Position numbers and translations under genes: made by a program
Source: Gaiellasilicea sp033857955
GTDB taxonomy: Bacteria; Actinomycetota; Thermoleophilia; Gaiellales; Gaiellaceae
DNA: 64,000 bases
NCBI GenBank assembly: GCA_033857955.1
Contig: JAWVCW010000028.1
Coordinates: forward strand, 35,183 to 99,182
Direction: 5' to 3'
The notes under the pieces: model-generated
Told to the model about the DNA's origin: nothing
Database searches by the model: none
The model's input: only the letters and a program-made list of their open reading frames with translations
Shown: positions 1 through 8,202 of the stretch, in pieces
How the letters are laid out: the number at the start of each line of letters is the position of its first letter
Position numbering within the stretch: position 1 is the stretch's first letter

Positions 1-396
1 GGGATCGATGTACATGCCGCCGTTGCCAACGGTCTCGAGCGCGCGGACGAGCGCCTGGAGGGGTGCATCCTTGAGCACGAAGCCGCGGGCACCGGCGTCG
101 AGGACCTCGTCCAGGAGCGCGGCGTCGCCGAACCCCGAGTAGACGACGGCCGCGCACTGCGGCGTCGTCCTCGTTACCTGGCGGACGACGGCAGCGCCGG
201 AGATCCCGGGCATGCGCAGGTCGACCACAGCGAGCGACGGACGCTGCGACTCGATGAGCGCGATCGCCTCCTCGCCGTTCCGGGCGATCCCGACGATTCG
301 ATAGCCCTGCGTGCCGAGATATCTCGCGACGCTCTCCAGCACCGAAGGGTGGTCGTCGGCGACGACGCAGGTGGACTTAGCCGCAATGGAGCTCAC
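1..396 (-). CDS. Response regulator receiver protein, NarL/FixJ type (3' end outside window)
   Basis: Reading leftward from a GTG at 394-396 gives 131 residues of a CheY-like receiver domain. The acidic pair ADD is at residues 13-15, the phosphoacceptor is D59 in VVDLRMPG, and the conserved lysine lies in GFVLKDAP. The gene runs off the window edge, so the output domain, probably a LuxR-type helix-turn-helix, is not visible. It is divergent from the HIT gene. The partner kinase is not identifiable, although the hybrid kinase at 976 is close by. The receiver assignment is firm. Confidence 0.88.
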   Translation of the reverse strand, partial: MSSIAAKSTCVVADDHPSVLESVARYLGTQGYRIVGIARNGEEAIALIESQRPSLAVVDLRMPGISGAAVVRQVTRTTPQCAAVVYSGFGDAALLDEVLDAGARGFVLKDAPLQALVRALETVGNGGMYIDP

Positions 397-442
397 ATCC
401 GTGTGGTCGGCCGGTCGACTTCGAAATTGAGAGGATCGAGCG

Positions 443-925
443 ATGCCGAAGCCGCTGTGGGCGCCGTGGCGCCTCGAGTACGTCACCCACGCCGACGAGC
501 AGCCCGGATGCGTCCTCTGCGCGGAGGCCGCAGGCGAGGTCGAAAAGACACTCGTCGTCCACCGAGGCGAGCGAGCGTTTGCCTTCCTGAACAAGTTCCC
601 GTACTCGTCGGGCCACCTACTGGTCGCCCCGTACGAGCATCTGGGCGAGCTCGGGGCGCTGGACGACGACACCGCGCTCGAGATCCATCATCTCGGGTTA
701 CAGGGGATCGAGGCCCTGCGCGCCACCTACTCGCCGGCCGGCTTCAACCTGGGCTGGAACCTGGGGCGAGTCGCAGGCGCCGGGATCGTCGACCATGTGC
801 ACCTGCACGTCGTTCCCCGCTGGGCCGGCGACACGAGCTTCATGCCCGTGCTCGGAGACGTGAAGGTGCTGCCTGAGCACTTGCTCGCGACGCGCGAGCG
901 GTTGCGCGAGGCCTGGCCGGGCTGA
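443..925 (+). CDS. HIT-family nucleotide hydrolase/phosphorylase
   Basis: A 160-residue cytoplasmic protein with the histidine triad HVHLHVV at residues 118-124, where the middle histidine would form the nucleotidyl intermediate. The N-terminal WAPWRLEYV and the CxLC pair (C35 and C38 region) are typical of the Ap4A phosphorylase-like, zinc-binding HIT branch common in actinobacteria. A purine-rich GAGAGGA lies just upstream of the ATG. The substrate is expected to be a dinucleoside polyphosphate or nucleotide conjugate, by family knowledge only. Confidence 0.9.
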   Translation: MPKPLWAPWRLEYVTHADEQPGCVLCAEAAGEVEKTLVVHRGERAFAFLNKFPYSSGHLLVAPYEHLGELGALDDDTALEIHHLGLQGIEALRATYSPAGFNLGWNLGRVAGAGIVDHVHLHVVPRWAGDTSFMPVLGDVKVLPEHLLATRERLREAWPG

Positions 926-975
926 CCTCGTTTCTGGCCCTCATTTCTCGGCCGACCCGACCGATCATCAGTGCT

Positions 976-3900
976 ATGGCTCGATTCGACTTCCAGGAAC
1001 TCGTCGAACGGCTGCCGCTCGTCGTGTACGTCGATCAACTCGATGCCAAGAGCTCCGCGCTCTATGTCAGCCCTCAGATTGCGGAGCTGATGGGCTACTC
1101 GCAGGAGGAGTGGCTCGCCGACCCCGACCTCTTCGCCAGCTCCCTCCATCCGGACGACTGCGAGCGGGTGCTGGCCGACATCGCCGACCGCAACGCGGGG
1201 TTGACGGGGTCGTCGACGGTTCACCTCAGCTACCGCCTGATCGCCCGCGACGGCCGAGTCGTCTGGATCCGCGACGACGAGATCGTCGTCGGCGACGAGG
1301 ACGGCAGGCCGACCGCCGCGCAGGGCTACATGCAGGATGTGTCCGCGCACCAGCAGGACAGCCTACGGCTCGAGCTGCTCGTCGGCATCCTCTCGCTCGC
1401 AGCCAACGAGACCGACCCGGATGAGGTCGTCGCCGCCACAGCCGTGAATCTGGCGGCCGCGTTCGGCGACGTTCGCGTCAGCTACGTCGAGCGCCACGAC
1501 GATGGTGACTTCCGGATCCGCTACACGACCGAGGAGGGCGAGCCGGAGTTCTGGAATCAGATGGAGTGGTCGACGGCCTACGTCGAGCGCCTCGAGCAGG
1601 GCGGGCCGATCGTGGTGGAGGACGTCGCACACGAAGCCTGGCTCGATCCGGTCCGCGCCCGGCTCGTCGAGCGCGACGTGGTCTCCTTCGTCGACGTGCC
1701 GCTGCTCCGAAACGGAAAGCTGACGGGTGTCCTCTGGTTCAACAGCGGCACTGCCCGAAAGTGGCAGAAGCACGACGTCTCGATCCTCGTCGACGTCGCC
1801 GGCCAGCTCGCCATCGTGCTCGCGAGCGCCCGCGCGCGCGAGCATCGGGTGCGCGCCGAGCTCGACCTCCGCAACCGTGACGCGATCCTGGAGGCCGTGA
1901 GCCGATCGGCCGAGGGCTTCCTCGCTCATCCGAGCCTCGAGGACGCAATGGCAGACCTGATACGGGTCCTCGGTGAGGCAACCGGCGCAAGCCGCGCCTA
2001 CGTGTTCGAGAACGTCGCCCGAGACGGATCGGCGCCGCTGGCGACCAGGCGCGTGCACTGGTCCAAGTCCGGCTGGGAGACGATGGTCGACGACTCCAGG
2101 TTCGGGCATCTCCAACCTGCCCCCCACTTCCCGCGCTGGGCCGAGCTGATGGAGCGCGGTGAGGTGATCAACAGCATCTTGCGCGACCTGCCGACCGACG
2201 AGCGCGAAACGTTGGCGGTGGTCGAGTGCCTCTCGATCATGGCGGTCCCGGTCTTCGTCGAAGGAGCTTGGTGGGGGTTCATCGGGTTCGAGGACTGCGA
2301 GCGGGAACGCGACTGGAGCTCAGCCGAGACCGACGCCCTACGCGCTGCGGCCGGCCTCATTGCCGCTGCGATCGGCCGCGACCACGCCGAGAGCGACCTG
2401 CGCCGCCGCGATGCGATCCTCGAGGCCGTCAGCCACGGTGCCCGCGAGCTCGTCGCCGCCCCGAGCTGGCGCGACGCCGCTCCCCGCTTCCTGCAGAAGC
2501 TCGGCGAAGCATCCGCTGCGAGCCGTACCTATCTATTCGAGAACGGGGTCCGCGAGGACGGCCGGCGAATCGCGAGCCAGCGCTTCGAGTGGGTCGCGGC
2601 GGGCATTGCGCCCGAGCTCGACAACCCGGTCATGCAGGACATGTGCTTCGAGGACGTCGGACTGGGACGGCTCGCCGAGATCAACTCTCGGAACGAGTTG
2701 TTCATGTGCAAGGTGAGGGAACTGCCCGCCTCTGAGCGCGGCCTCTTCGCGGACCAGGGGATCAAGGCACTGGTGACCGTCCCGATCTTCGTCGGACGCG
2801 AATGGTGGGGCCACATCGGCTTCGACGACTGCGTGACTGAGCGCGAGTGGAGCCCCGCGGAGATCGACGCCTTGCGGACGGCCTCCAGCCTGATTGCTGC
2901 CGCGATCGAGCGTGAGCGCTCCGAGGCGATCCTGCGGGAGCAAGAGCAGAAGCTGCGCGCGGTCTTCGACATGGCGATCGACGCGATCTTCATCACCAAC
3001 GACGACCGGCGATACGTCGACGTCAATCCCGCGGCGTGCGAGTACTACGGCGTCGCGAAGCGCGACCTGATCGGCCGCAAGGTCGAGGACTTCCTGCCTC
3101 CCCACAGGTCTGCGACCATCGAGGAGGACTGGGCGGCGTTCCTGCAGGGCGGCCCGATTCGCGCCGAGTGGGAGACTCAGATGATCGACGGCACGATCCA
3201 GGTCGCCGACGCCTCTGCGCGACCGAACTTCCTCCCGGGCCTGCACATCGCGTTCTTCCGCGACATCACCGAGCGGAAGCGGCTCGAGGCGGAGCTCCTG
3301 AACGCGCAGAAGCTGGAGAGCCTCGGCCGACTCGCGGGGGGCGTCGCGCACGACTTCAACAACCTGCTCACCGGCATCACCGGCTACGCGTCTCTGCTGC
3401 TCGAGCGCACGGGCGACGACGCCGAGCTCCACCGTGACCTCGGCGAGATCAAGCGCGCCGCCGACCGTGCCGCCGAGCTGACGAAGCAGCTGCTCGCGTT
3501 CGGCCGCCGGCAGGTGCTGCAGCCCCGCGCGCTCGATCTGAACTCCGTCGTGACCGAGGTCGGCGCGCTGCTGCAGCGCCTGCTCGGCGACCACGTCGAG
3601 CTGGACATCCTGCTTGCGCCGGCGCTCGACACGGTCCGTGCCGATCCGGGCCAGATCGAGCAGGTGATCGTCAATCTCGTCGTCAACGCCCGCGACGCGA
3701 TGCCAGACGGCGGCAAGCTGACGATCCGCACCCGCGACGCCGACGACGCCTTCGTCGAGCTGTCGGTCTCCGACACCGGTCTCGGCATGGACGAGTTGAC
3801 GCGTGCCCAGATCTTCGAGCCGTTCTTCACGACGCGCGAACAGGGCGCCGGCCTCGGTCTCGCCTCCGTCTATGGGATCGTCCAGCAGAGCGGTGGCGAC

Positions 3901-4377
3901 GTCACCGTCGAGAGCGCACCCGGCCAGGGCTCGACCTTCACCGTCCGGCTGCCGCGGGTGCTCGAGCTCGCGGAGACTCCTCCGGCCGCGCCCGAGCCGG
4001 CACCCAGCCCAGGCTCGGAGACGATTCTGCTCGTCGAGGACGAGGACGTCGTCCGCGAACTGACGCGCCGCGTGCTCGAGCGGCAGGGTTACACCGTGCT
4101 CGCGTGCGCAAACGGCATGGAGGCGGTCGCGCTCGCGCAAGAGAACGACCGCTCGATCGACCTGCTGCTGACAGACGTCGTGATGCCGGGCATGCGGGGC
4201 TACGAGGTCGCGAAGAGGGTCGCGGACACGCGCCCCGAGATCAAGATCCTCTACATGTCCGGTTACGCGGAGGAGGCGCTCGTCGGCCGCCCCGCGATTG
4301 CGGGGAGCGCCCTGATCGAAAAGCCGTTCGCCGTGGACGCGCTTGCCCGGCGCGTCCGCGAGTCGCTCGAGTCCTAA
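976..4377 (+). CDS. Hybrid sensor histidine kinase/response regulator (PAS-GAF-GAF-GAF-PAS-HisKA-HATPase-REC)
   Basis: This 1133-residue protein has no obvious membrane segment, so it is probably a cytoplasmic sensor. Order: PAS at about 5-125; GAF at about 130-290; two further GAF units at about 300-470 and 472-650 that share the RDAILEAVS opening and the WWG.IGF.DC...W core; PAS at about 660-780; HisKA with H792 in GGVAHDFNNLL; an ATPase domain with NARDAMP, DTGLGM and GAGLGLA; and a receiver with D1067 in LLTDVVMPGM. The last two GAF units look like an internal duplication. The HDFNNLL box marks the kinase subgroup that often carries a C-terminal receiver. Its ligand is unknown. Confidence 0.93.
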   Translation: MARFDFQELVERLPLVVYVDQLDAKSSALYVSPQIAELMGYSQEEWLADPDLFASSLHPDDCERVLADIADRNAGLTGSSTVHLSYRLIARDGRVVWIRDDEIVVGDEDGRPTAAQGYMQDVSAHQQDSLRLELLVGILSLAANETDPDEVVAATAVNLAAAFGDVRVSYVERHDDGDFRIRYTTEEGEPEFWNQMEWSTAYVERLEQGGPIVVEDVAHEAWLDPVRARLVERDVVSFVDVPLLRNGKLTGVLWFNSGTARKWQKHDVSILVDVAGQLAIVLASARAREHRVRAELDLRNRDAILEAVSRSAEGFLAHPSLEDAMADLIRVLGEATGASRAYVFENVARDGSAPLATRRVHWSKSGWETMVDDSRFGHLQPAPHFPRWAELMERGEVINSILRDLPTDERETLAVVECLSIMAVPVFVEGAWWGFIGFEDCERERDWSSAETDALRAAAGLIAAAIGRDHAESDLRRRDAILEAVSHGARELVAAPSWRDAAPRFLQKLGEASAASRTYLFENGVREDGRRIASQRFEWVAAGIAPELDNPVMQDMCFEDVGLGRLAEINSRNELFMCKVRELPASERGLFADQGIKALVTVPIFVGREWWGHIGFDDCVTEREWSPAEIDALRTASSLIAAAIERERSEAILREQEQKLRAVFDMAIDAIFITNDDRRYVDVNPAACEYYGVAKRDLIGRKVEDFLPPHRSATIEEDWAAFLQGGPIRAEWETQMIDGTIQVADASARPNFLPGLHIAFFRDITERKRLEAELLNAQKLESLGRLAGGVAHDFNNLLTGITGYASLLLERTGDDAELHRDLGEIKRAADRAAELTKQLLAFGRRQVLQPRALDLNSVVTEVGALLQRLLGDHVELDILLAPALDTVRADPGQIEQVIVNLVVNARDAMPDGGKLTIRTRDADDAFVELSVSDTGLGMDELTRAQIFEPFFTTREQGAGLGLASVYGIVQQSGGDVTVESAPGQGSTFTVRLPRVLELAETPPAAPEPAPSPGSETILLVEDEDVVRELTRRVLERQGYTVLACANGMEAVALAQENDRSIDLLLTDVVMPGMRGYEVAKRVADTRPEIKILYMSGYAEEALVGRPAIAGSALIEKPFAVDALARRVRESLES

Positions 4378-4390
4378 CCCGCGGCCGCGC

Positions 4391-4396
4391 TAGAAT
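4391..4396 (+). promoter_or_regulatory. -10 box of the tRNA-Gly promoter
   Basis: TAGAAT ends 9 nt before the first base of the tRNA. It matches the actinobacterial -10 consensus TANNNT at a plausible distance for initiation at or just before the 5' end. No clear -35 box was identified. Confidence 0.5.
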
Positions 4397-4405
4397 CCGA
4401 CCCAC

Positions 4406-4478
4406 GCGGGCGTAGCTCAGTTGGTAGAGCATCAGCTTCCCAAGCTGAGGGTCGTGGGTTCGAGCCCCATCGCCCGCT
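4406..4478 (+). tRNA. tRNA-Gly (anticodon CCC)
   Basis: The 73-nt cloverleaf has acceptor stem GCGGGCG/CGCCCGC with discriminator T, and a D arm GCTC...GAGC. The anticodon stem is TCAGC/GCTGA with loop TTCCCAA, giving anticodon CCC. The T arm contains GGTTCGAGCC. CCA is not encoded. Its 3' half is duplicated at 8091-8139, which marks this gene as an integration site. Confidence 0.97.
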
Positions 4479-4480
4479 TC
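4432..4480 (+). repeat. Left copy of 49-bp direct repeat in tRNA-Gly 3' half (attL-like)
   Basis: These 49 bases, from the 5' strand of the anticodon stem to two bases past the discriminator, are identical to 8091-8139. Bases just outside differ on both sides. A tRNA 3' half repeated at the far end of a gene block is the usual footprint of tyrosine-recombinase integration. The intact tRNA sits at this left end. Confidence 0.85.
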
Positions 4481-4484
4481 GACG

Positions 4485-4514
4485 AAAACCCCGCTCAGGT
4501 GGGGTTTTCCTTTT
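4485..4514 (+). terminator. Intrinsic terminator after tRNA-Gly
   Basis: AAAACCCC and GGGGTTTT form an 8-bp stem around the loop GCTCAGGT, followed by CCTTTT. This is a good rho-independent terminator for the tRNA transcript. It lies inside the island, so it arrived with the element. Confidence 0.85.
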
Positions 4515-4540
4515 GACTAGCAAAGATCGTTGAGATCATG

Positions 4541-4562
4541 CTGCTAAGCATCTGCTAAGGAA
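4541..4562 (+). repeat. Left arm-like repeat (CTGCTAA-N4-CTGCTAA)
   Basis: Two direct CTGCTAA heptamers separated by four bases form a 22-nt unit. It matches 7946-7967 at 19 of 22 positions, and the differences are confined to the spacer. It sits 60 bp inside the left att core. Proposed role: recombinase arm-binding site. Confidence 0.5.
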
Positions 4563-4613
4563 TTCACCGCGTAGGGCTCGGACTCGCCGCGGGCGGTCGT
4601 ACGTATAGGAGGA

Positions 4614-5543
4614 GTGCGTACGCTCGCAACTGCTGCCGCCCTGCTGTTCGCGCTCGTGGTGGTGACATCGGCGCGCGCCGGCGGAGTTCCAGTGCAACTC
4701 GCCGCTACCAGCAACGCCGTATGGGCGGTGAGCGATTCCGGCCTGAGCGTTTTCGACACGCGCAAGCAGAGGAGCGTTGTTGTCGTGCCTCGGACCCCAT
4801 ACCCGTACACCACGCGTCTCGCTGTTTCAGGCCGTTCGGTCTGGGTAGCGAGCATCGCCAACGGCTATATCAGCGGCGCAGTCTCGCGGATCGACGCACG
4901 AACGCAGCGCGCGACGACGATGCTGTGGCTTCCCCATCAGCCGGTCTGGGATCTCTGTGCAGGTGGCGGCCTGGTCTGGGCGCTGTATGGGCAGGGGAAC
5001 AACACTCGACTTGCGCGCTTCGGCCCCGCAGCGCATCCGAACTTCACGGCACTACACGCAAGGGCGAGCTGGTGCGGAGCCGACAAGTCAGGCGTGTGGA
5101 TCACGACCGCCGATGGACGGCTGCTGCACGTCGATCCGAAGACCGACGCGATCACAAACATTGCGAAGATTCGTGGCGCATTCACCATCGAAGCCGGAGG
5201 CGGCAGTGTCTGGGTCGGAGCAGGCGCGGGCGTCGCCCGCTTCGACGAGCGCAGCCGGCGCGTGCAGACCTTCGCCACCGGGAGCACGGTCGAGGCACTG
5301 GCGATCGGCGCCAACCGCATCTGGGTTCTGACCACCAACCGGCGTGGGCGAAGCACGCTGCTTCGCCTTGACCCGGCCACCGGTCACGTCCAAGCCCGGC
5401 AACGGCTCGCAGGCTCACCGACGGACATCCACGAGAGCGACGCTCACGTCTGGGTCGGCGGACTCGACGCAGGACGAACGCCGACCCTATGGGCCGTCGA
5501 GCCCAACACGCTCAACGTGCGCCGCGTCCTGTCGCTCGGGTAG
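4614..5543 (+). CDS. Secreted beta-propeller (PQQ/NHL-like) protein
   Basis: A 309-residue protein with a Sec signal peptide (charged MR then LATAAALLFALVVV, cleavage near SARAGG). The mature part is made of repeated blades with motifs such as NAVWAVSDSG, RSVWVASI, SGVWITTADG, GSVWVGAGAG and AHVWVGGLD, alternating with DARTQ, DPKTD and DPATG turns. This is the pattern of a single-chain beta-propeller of YncE/Vgb type. No catalytic residues can be assigned. AGGAGG is only 1 nt from the GTG, which is very close, so the true start or the use of that site is uncertain. It lies in the tRNA-Gly island, so it is probably acquired. Confidence 0.75.
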   Translation: MRTLATAAALLFALVVVTSARAGGVPVQLAATSNAVWAVSDSGLSVFDTRKQRSVVVVPRTPYPYTTRLAVSGRSVWVASIANGYISGAVSRIDARTQRATTMLWLPHQPVWDLCAGGGLVWALYGQGNNTRLARFGPAAHPNFTALHARASWCGADKSGVWITTADGRLLHVDPKTDAITNIAKIRGAFTIEAGGGSVWVGAGAGVARFDERSRRVQTFATGSTVEALAIGANRIWVLTTNRRGRSTLLRLDPATGHVQARQRLAGSPTDIHESDAHVWVGGLDAGRTPTLWAVEPNTLNVRRVLSLG

Positions 5544-5782
5544 CCACCCCGTCGGCGCACGGGACACGGTCAGCCGCGACCGTTCCGGTACAACTGTGAC
5601 CAGGGCCATCGCTTCGCCGCCTGGGCCACCATCTCACTGAGAACGACAGTGAGTCCGGGAATGTCCCCTGAGCGGACCGGATCAGTCGGCTCGCTCAATC
5701 CCTGTCCCCTCGTAGTAGAGTGGTCTTCGTTCTCGTCTTCGGCTCGGAGGCTCGGGCTGTTCCGCCGGACGCCTAGGCAGGC

Positions 5783-5788
5783 TAGAGT
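5783..5788 (+). promoter_or_regulatory. -10 box for the TlpA-like gene (leaderless)
   Basis: TAGAGT ends 6 nt before the GTG at 5795, so transcription would start at or next to the start codon. The 250 bp between 5543 and 5794 contains no other convincing gene. Confidence 0.5.
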
Positions 5789-5794
5789 TCGTGC

Positions 5795-6343
5795 GTGAAC
5801 CGGCTCCGCTTGAGCGGTCAGATCGCTGCGGTTGCCGTCGTCATCTCGCTCCTGGGGCTCTTGGCGTGGAAGCTCGCGCAGGGCGAGAGCGTGGTGACCA
5901 GCCAATTGAAGCGTGGAGGTACTCCGACCGCGCCTGTGTTCTCACTAGATCGGCTGGACGGCGCCGGCGAACTGGCCCTCTCTTCGCTACGCGGGAAGAC
6001 CGTCGTCCTTAACTTCTGGGCTTCCTACTGTGGACCGTGCAAGGAGGAGACACCCCTCCTGCAGGAGGCTTGGACGAGTTGGCGCGACAAGGGTGTCGTT
6101 TTCGTGGGTGTCGACCTTCAGGACGTCCGTAGCGACGCACGGGCGTTCATGCGTCGCTACGACGTCACGTACCCAAACGTTCACGACGGCACCGGTTGGA
6201 CAATCGGCCGCTACGGGGTGACCGGATACCCCGAGACCTACTTCATCGATGCGCGAGGCCGCGTGAGATACCGCATCGTCGGAGCCGTCCGTACTCGCCA
6301 CGAACTGGACGACGCGATCGAGCGGGCACGCCGACCGGCCTAA
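5795..6343 (+). CDS. TlpA/ResA-like membrane-anchored thioredoxin
   Basis: A 182-residue protein with an N-terminal signal anchor (about residues 8-26) and an extracytoplasmic thioredoxin fold. The redox motif is CGPC (C79 and C82) in NFWASYCGPC, and the cis-proline is in GVTGYPETYFID. Length and layout fit the ResA/CcmG/TlpA group, which reduces disulfides outside the membrane, often for cytochrome c maturation. No cytochrome genes are nearby and it is island cargo, so the partner is unknown. GTG at 5795 is preferred to the out-of-frame GTG at 5791 because only it opens the thioredoxin frame. Confidence 0.88.
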   Translation: MNRLRLSGQIAAVAVVISLLGLLAWKLAQGESVVTSQLKRGGTPTAPVFSLDRLDGAGELALSSLRGKTVVLNFWASYCGPCKEETPLLQEAWTSWRDKGVVFVGVDLQDVRSDARAFMRRYDVTYPNVHDGTGWTIGRYGVTGYPETYFIDARGRVRYRIVGAVRTRHELDDAIERARRPA

Positions 6344-6540
6344 CGCGGCAGAAGCGGTGACGAGGACGCCGCGCGGAGCGGAGCGCGTGGGCTGGGCCAA
6401 GGTGCTCTCGCCCGAGCGCAGTCGGGGCCGCAGCGCGTCGGCTCAGCCCAACGGTCAAGCAATACCTAAGGGTAGCGCCAGCCAATGTGCGCGGCGAAGC
6501 CGACCAAGTAGATCCGCGAGACCCATGCCCGCCCGCTCGG

Positions 6541-7884
6541 CTATGCGGCGAGGTCGATGTGCGACCCCGGCGACCAGACCGTGCGCTCGTTGGCGAAGCC
6601 AACAATCGGCGCCTTCTCGATGTCCACCCACTCGCGCGTCTTCCCGCTGCGGAGGATCCAGTCGGAAAGCTCGACCAGCGTTTCCACCGTCATCAGCTCA
6701 TGCAGCATTTGCTCGCGGACGTACGCGGGCATGAGAAAGCCGCGGAAGCCCCGGCGCGCCTCGAGGAAGTGCGTTGCGCTCGTGGGTGTGAGGGTGAACG
6801 ACGCGCGCATGCCGTGCTCATTGAAGCGCAGGCCGAGCAGCTCGGTGTTCAGATGAACGCTCACGTCGACGAAGCCCAACAGGAGGTCGGCGATGTCTTC
6901 AGCGGCCAGCGGGAAGATCGACGTCGGTGCGAGCTCGACAACCGGGTTGCCTCGGTCGCGGATGCGCGAGACGCTCGACATGCCAACTAGGACGAGCCGG
7001 TCGCCACCGCTCCAAGCGAGCTCGCGGAGGGCACGCCCGGCGAGCAGTTCGACATGTTCTTCGTGATCGCCCCAGTGCCGGTAGTCGACGTGGACGAAGT
7101 GGCAGTCGAGCCTCCTGTTGGCGTACCCGCAGTGCTTCGCCGTGGCGATCAGCTCCGCGAGCTCACCGATGTGCGTGCGGAACTCGGTCTGGACGATGAA
7201 GCGGCGCGCGCGAATCATCTCGATCGACTCCTTGATGCGCGCGACCTGCTTCGAGCCGCGGCCCATGCCGGCCTTCACCTCGATCGGGTGCGGGAACGGC
7301 GAGCCGTCCTCGAGGCTGATCGCGGTGATGTCGCCGCGCCTGAGGACGTTCGTCGTGTCGTTGTGGAACGTGAGCAGGCCGAACCGCTCCTCGACGAGAT
7401 CAAGCGCCGCGAGTTCGGCGGCGAAGCCTTTGTCGTCCGCGTGGTGGGCGACCGGCTCCTCCTTGCCGAGGATCGAGATGGTCGTCCGGTCGAACTCGAA
7501 TGCGCGCCAGACCATGCCGTCGGCCAGTACGCGCGTCGCATGCTGAAGAGCACGCGCGACCGCTTCCGCGTGATCGGCGCCCCGGAGGATGCGCTGTGCG
7601 GCCGCAAGTTCGAGCTTAGGCTTCGGCTCACGGCTCTTCAGCTCGTCGATCCGCGCCTTCGCCGGCGGCCGGCGCTCGGCCACGAACTCGGCCAGCGCCT
7701 TCTGCCGCGCGTTCGTGTCCAAGACGAGGTCCCGTTGCAGCAAACGAAGTTCGGTGGCCGTCGTAGCCTCCTGGAGACGGCGGATGTACGCCGCGAGGCC
7801 CTCGTGCGCCTCCTGGTAGGTCGGCGTGTTCAGGATCGCCAGCTCGCGCTCGATCTGCTTGCGGCTTGGGAAGATGCCAGGCAT
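6541..7884 (-). CDS. Uncharacterised protein with PD-(D/E)XK-like nuclease motif
   Basis: A 447-residue soluble protein that I do not recognise as a named family. Residues 1-120 are largely helical and charged. Residues 125-235 carry FEFDRTTISILG, then GDITAI (D185), 16 residues, then PIEVKAG (E202, K204), and a helix with Q213. D-Xn-ExK plus a following Gln is the signature of the PD-(D/E)XK nuclease fold, with E165/E166 upstream as possible ligands. Residues 240-447 are a separate C-terminal region of unknown role. There is no partner methylase or helicase. Being alone in a tRNA-borne island suggests a defence or toxin role, but that is inference. Confidence 0.65.
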   Translation of the reverse strand: MPGIFPSRKQIERELAILNTPTYQEAHEGLAAYIRRLQEATTATELRLLQRDLVLDTNARQKALAEFVAERRPPAKARIDELKSREPKPKLELAAAQRILRGADHAEAVARALQHATRVLADGMVWRAFEFDRTTISILGKEEPVAHHADDKGFAAELAALDLVEERFGLLTFHNDTTNVLRRGDITAISLEDGSPFPHPIEVKAGMGRGSKQVARIKESIEMIRARRFIVQTEFRTHIGELAELIATAKHCGYANRRLDCHFVHVDYRHWGDHEEHVELLAGRALRELAWSGGDRLVLVGMSSVSRIRDRGNPVVELAPTSIFPLAAEDIADLLLGFVDVSVHLNTELLGLRFNEHGMRASFTLTPTSATHFLEARRGFRGFLMPAYVREQMLHELMTVETLVELSDWILRSGKTREWVDIEKAPIVGFANERTVWSPGSHIDLAA

Positions 7885-7945
7885 GAGGTTGATGGTACGA
7901 GCAGGTCCTGTCGGAACTGTGAGGTAGCAGTGCGGAGCCCCGCGG

Positions 7946-7967
7946 CTGCTAACGCTCTGCTAAGGAA
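7946..7967 (+). repeat. Right arm-like repeat (CTGCTAA-N4-type)
   Basis: This 22-nt unit matches the one at 4541-4562 in the same orientation, with all three differences in the spacer. It lies 123 bp inside the right att core. The 318 bp from 7885 to 8202 otherwise holds the right att copy and no gene I can support. Confidence 0.5.
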
Positions 7968-8090
7968 ACGCGCGCAATTGCTCTTCGCTCCGATTCCGGC
8001 GCAGTCCGTCTAAGTGCCCGCAAACCCGCATCAATAGCGCGCTCGAGCGGAATAGCCGGAATCAGGGCGTAACCGCCCGAACGGCTTGAT

Positions 8091-8139
8091 TCAGCTTCCC
8101 AAGCTGAGGGTCGTGGGTTCGAGCCCCATCGCCCGCTTC
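8091..8139 (+). repeat. Right copy of 49-bp direct repeat (tRNA-Gly 3' fragment, attR-like)
   Basis: An exact copy of 4432-4480: anticodon loop TTCCCAA, T arm and acceptor 3' strand, with no 5' half. It cannot fold into a tRNA, so it is the displaced 3' end of the original tRNA target and not a functional RNA gene. Confidence 0.88.
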
Positions 8140-8148
8140 CACGTCTTG

Positions 8149-8168
8149 AACGGGCGGGCCAGCCCGTT
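8149..8168 (+). terminator. Hairpin after the tRNA remnant (original tRNA terminator?)
   Basis: AACGGGC and GCCCGTT form a 7-bp stem around a 6-nt loop, 9 bp after the tRNA remnant. A T-tract is absent. It may be the ancestral terminator of tRNA-Gly before the island inserted. Confidence 0.4.
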
Positions 8169-8202
8169 GTAATCGCCGGCCAAAGCGACGACTATCGCAC
8201 TC

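Larger units (their letters stand above)
4481..8139. mobile_element. 3.66-kb integrative island in tRNA-Gly(CCC), integrase-less
   Basis: The segment between the two 49-bp tRNA repeats, including the right copy, holds three recognisable genes: a secreted beta-propeller protein, a TlpA-like thioredoxin and a PD-(D/E)XK-like protein. A second repeat pair, CTGCTAA-N4-type (4541-4562 and 7946-7967), lies inside each end like integrase arm sites. No integrase, excisionase or replication gene is visible, so the element is either a remnant or is mobilised in trans. Excision would restore a tRNA followed directly by 8140. Confidence 0.75.

Noticed and set aside
6487..6990. Plus-strand frame opposite the nuclease-like gene
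   Set aside because: Composition is that of an antisense shadow and no family motif is present.
8091..8139. Second tRNA-Gly gene
   Set aside because: Only the 3' half is present; there is no 5' acceptor strand or D arm upstream, so it is an att remnant.
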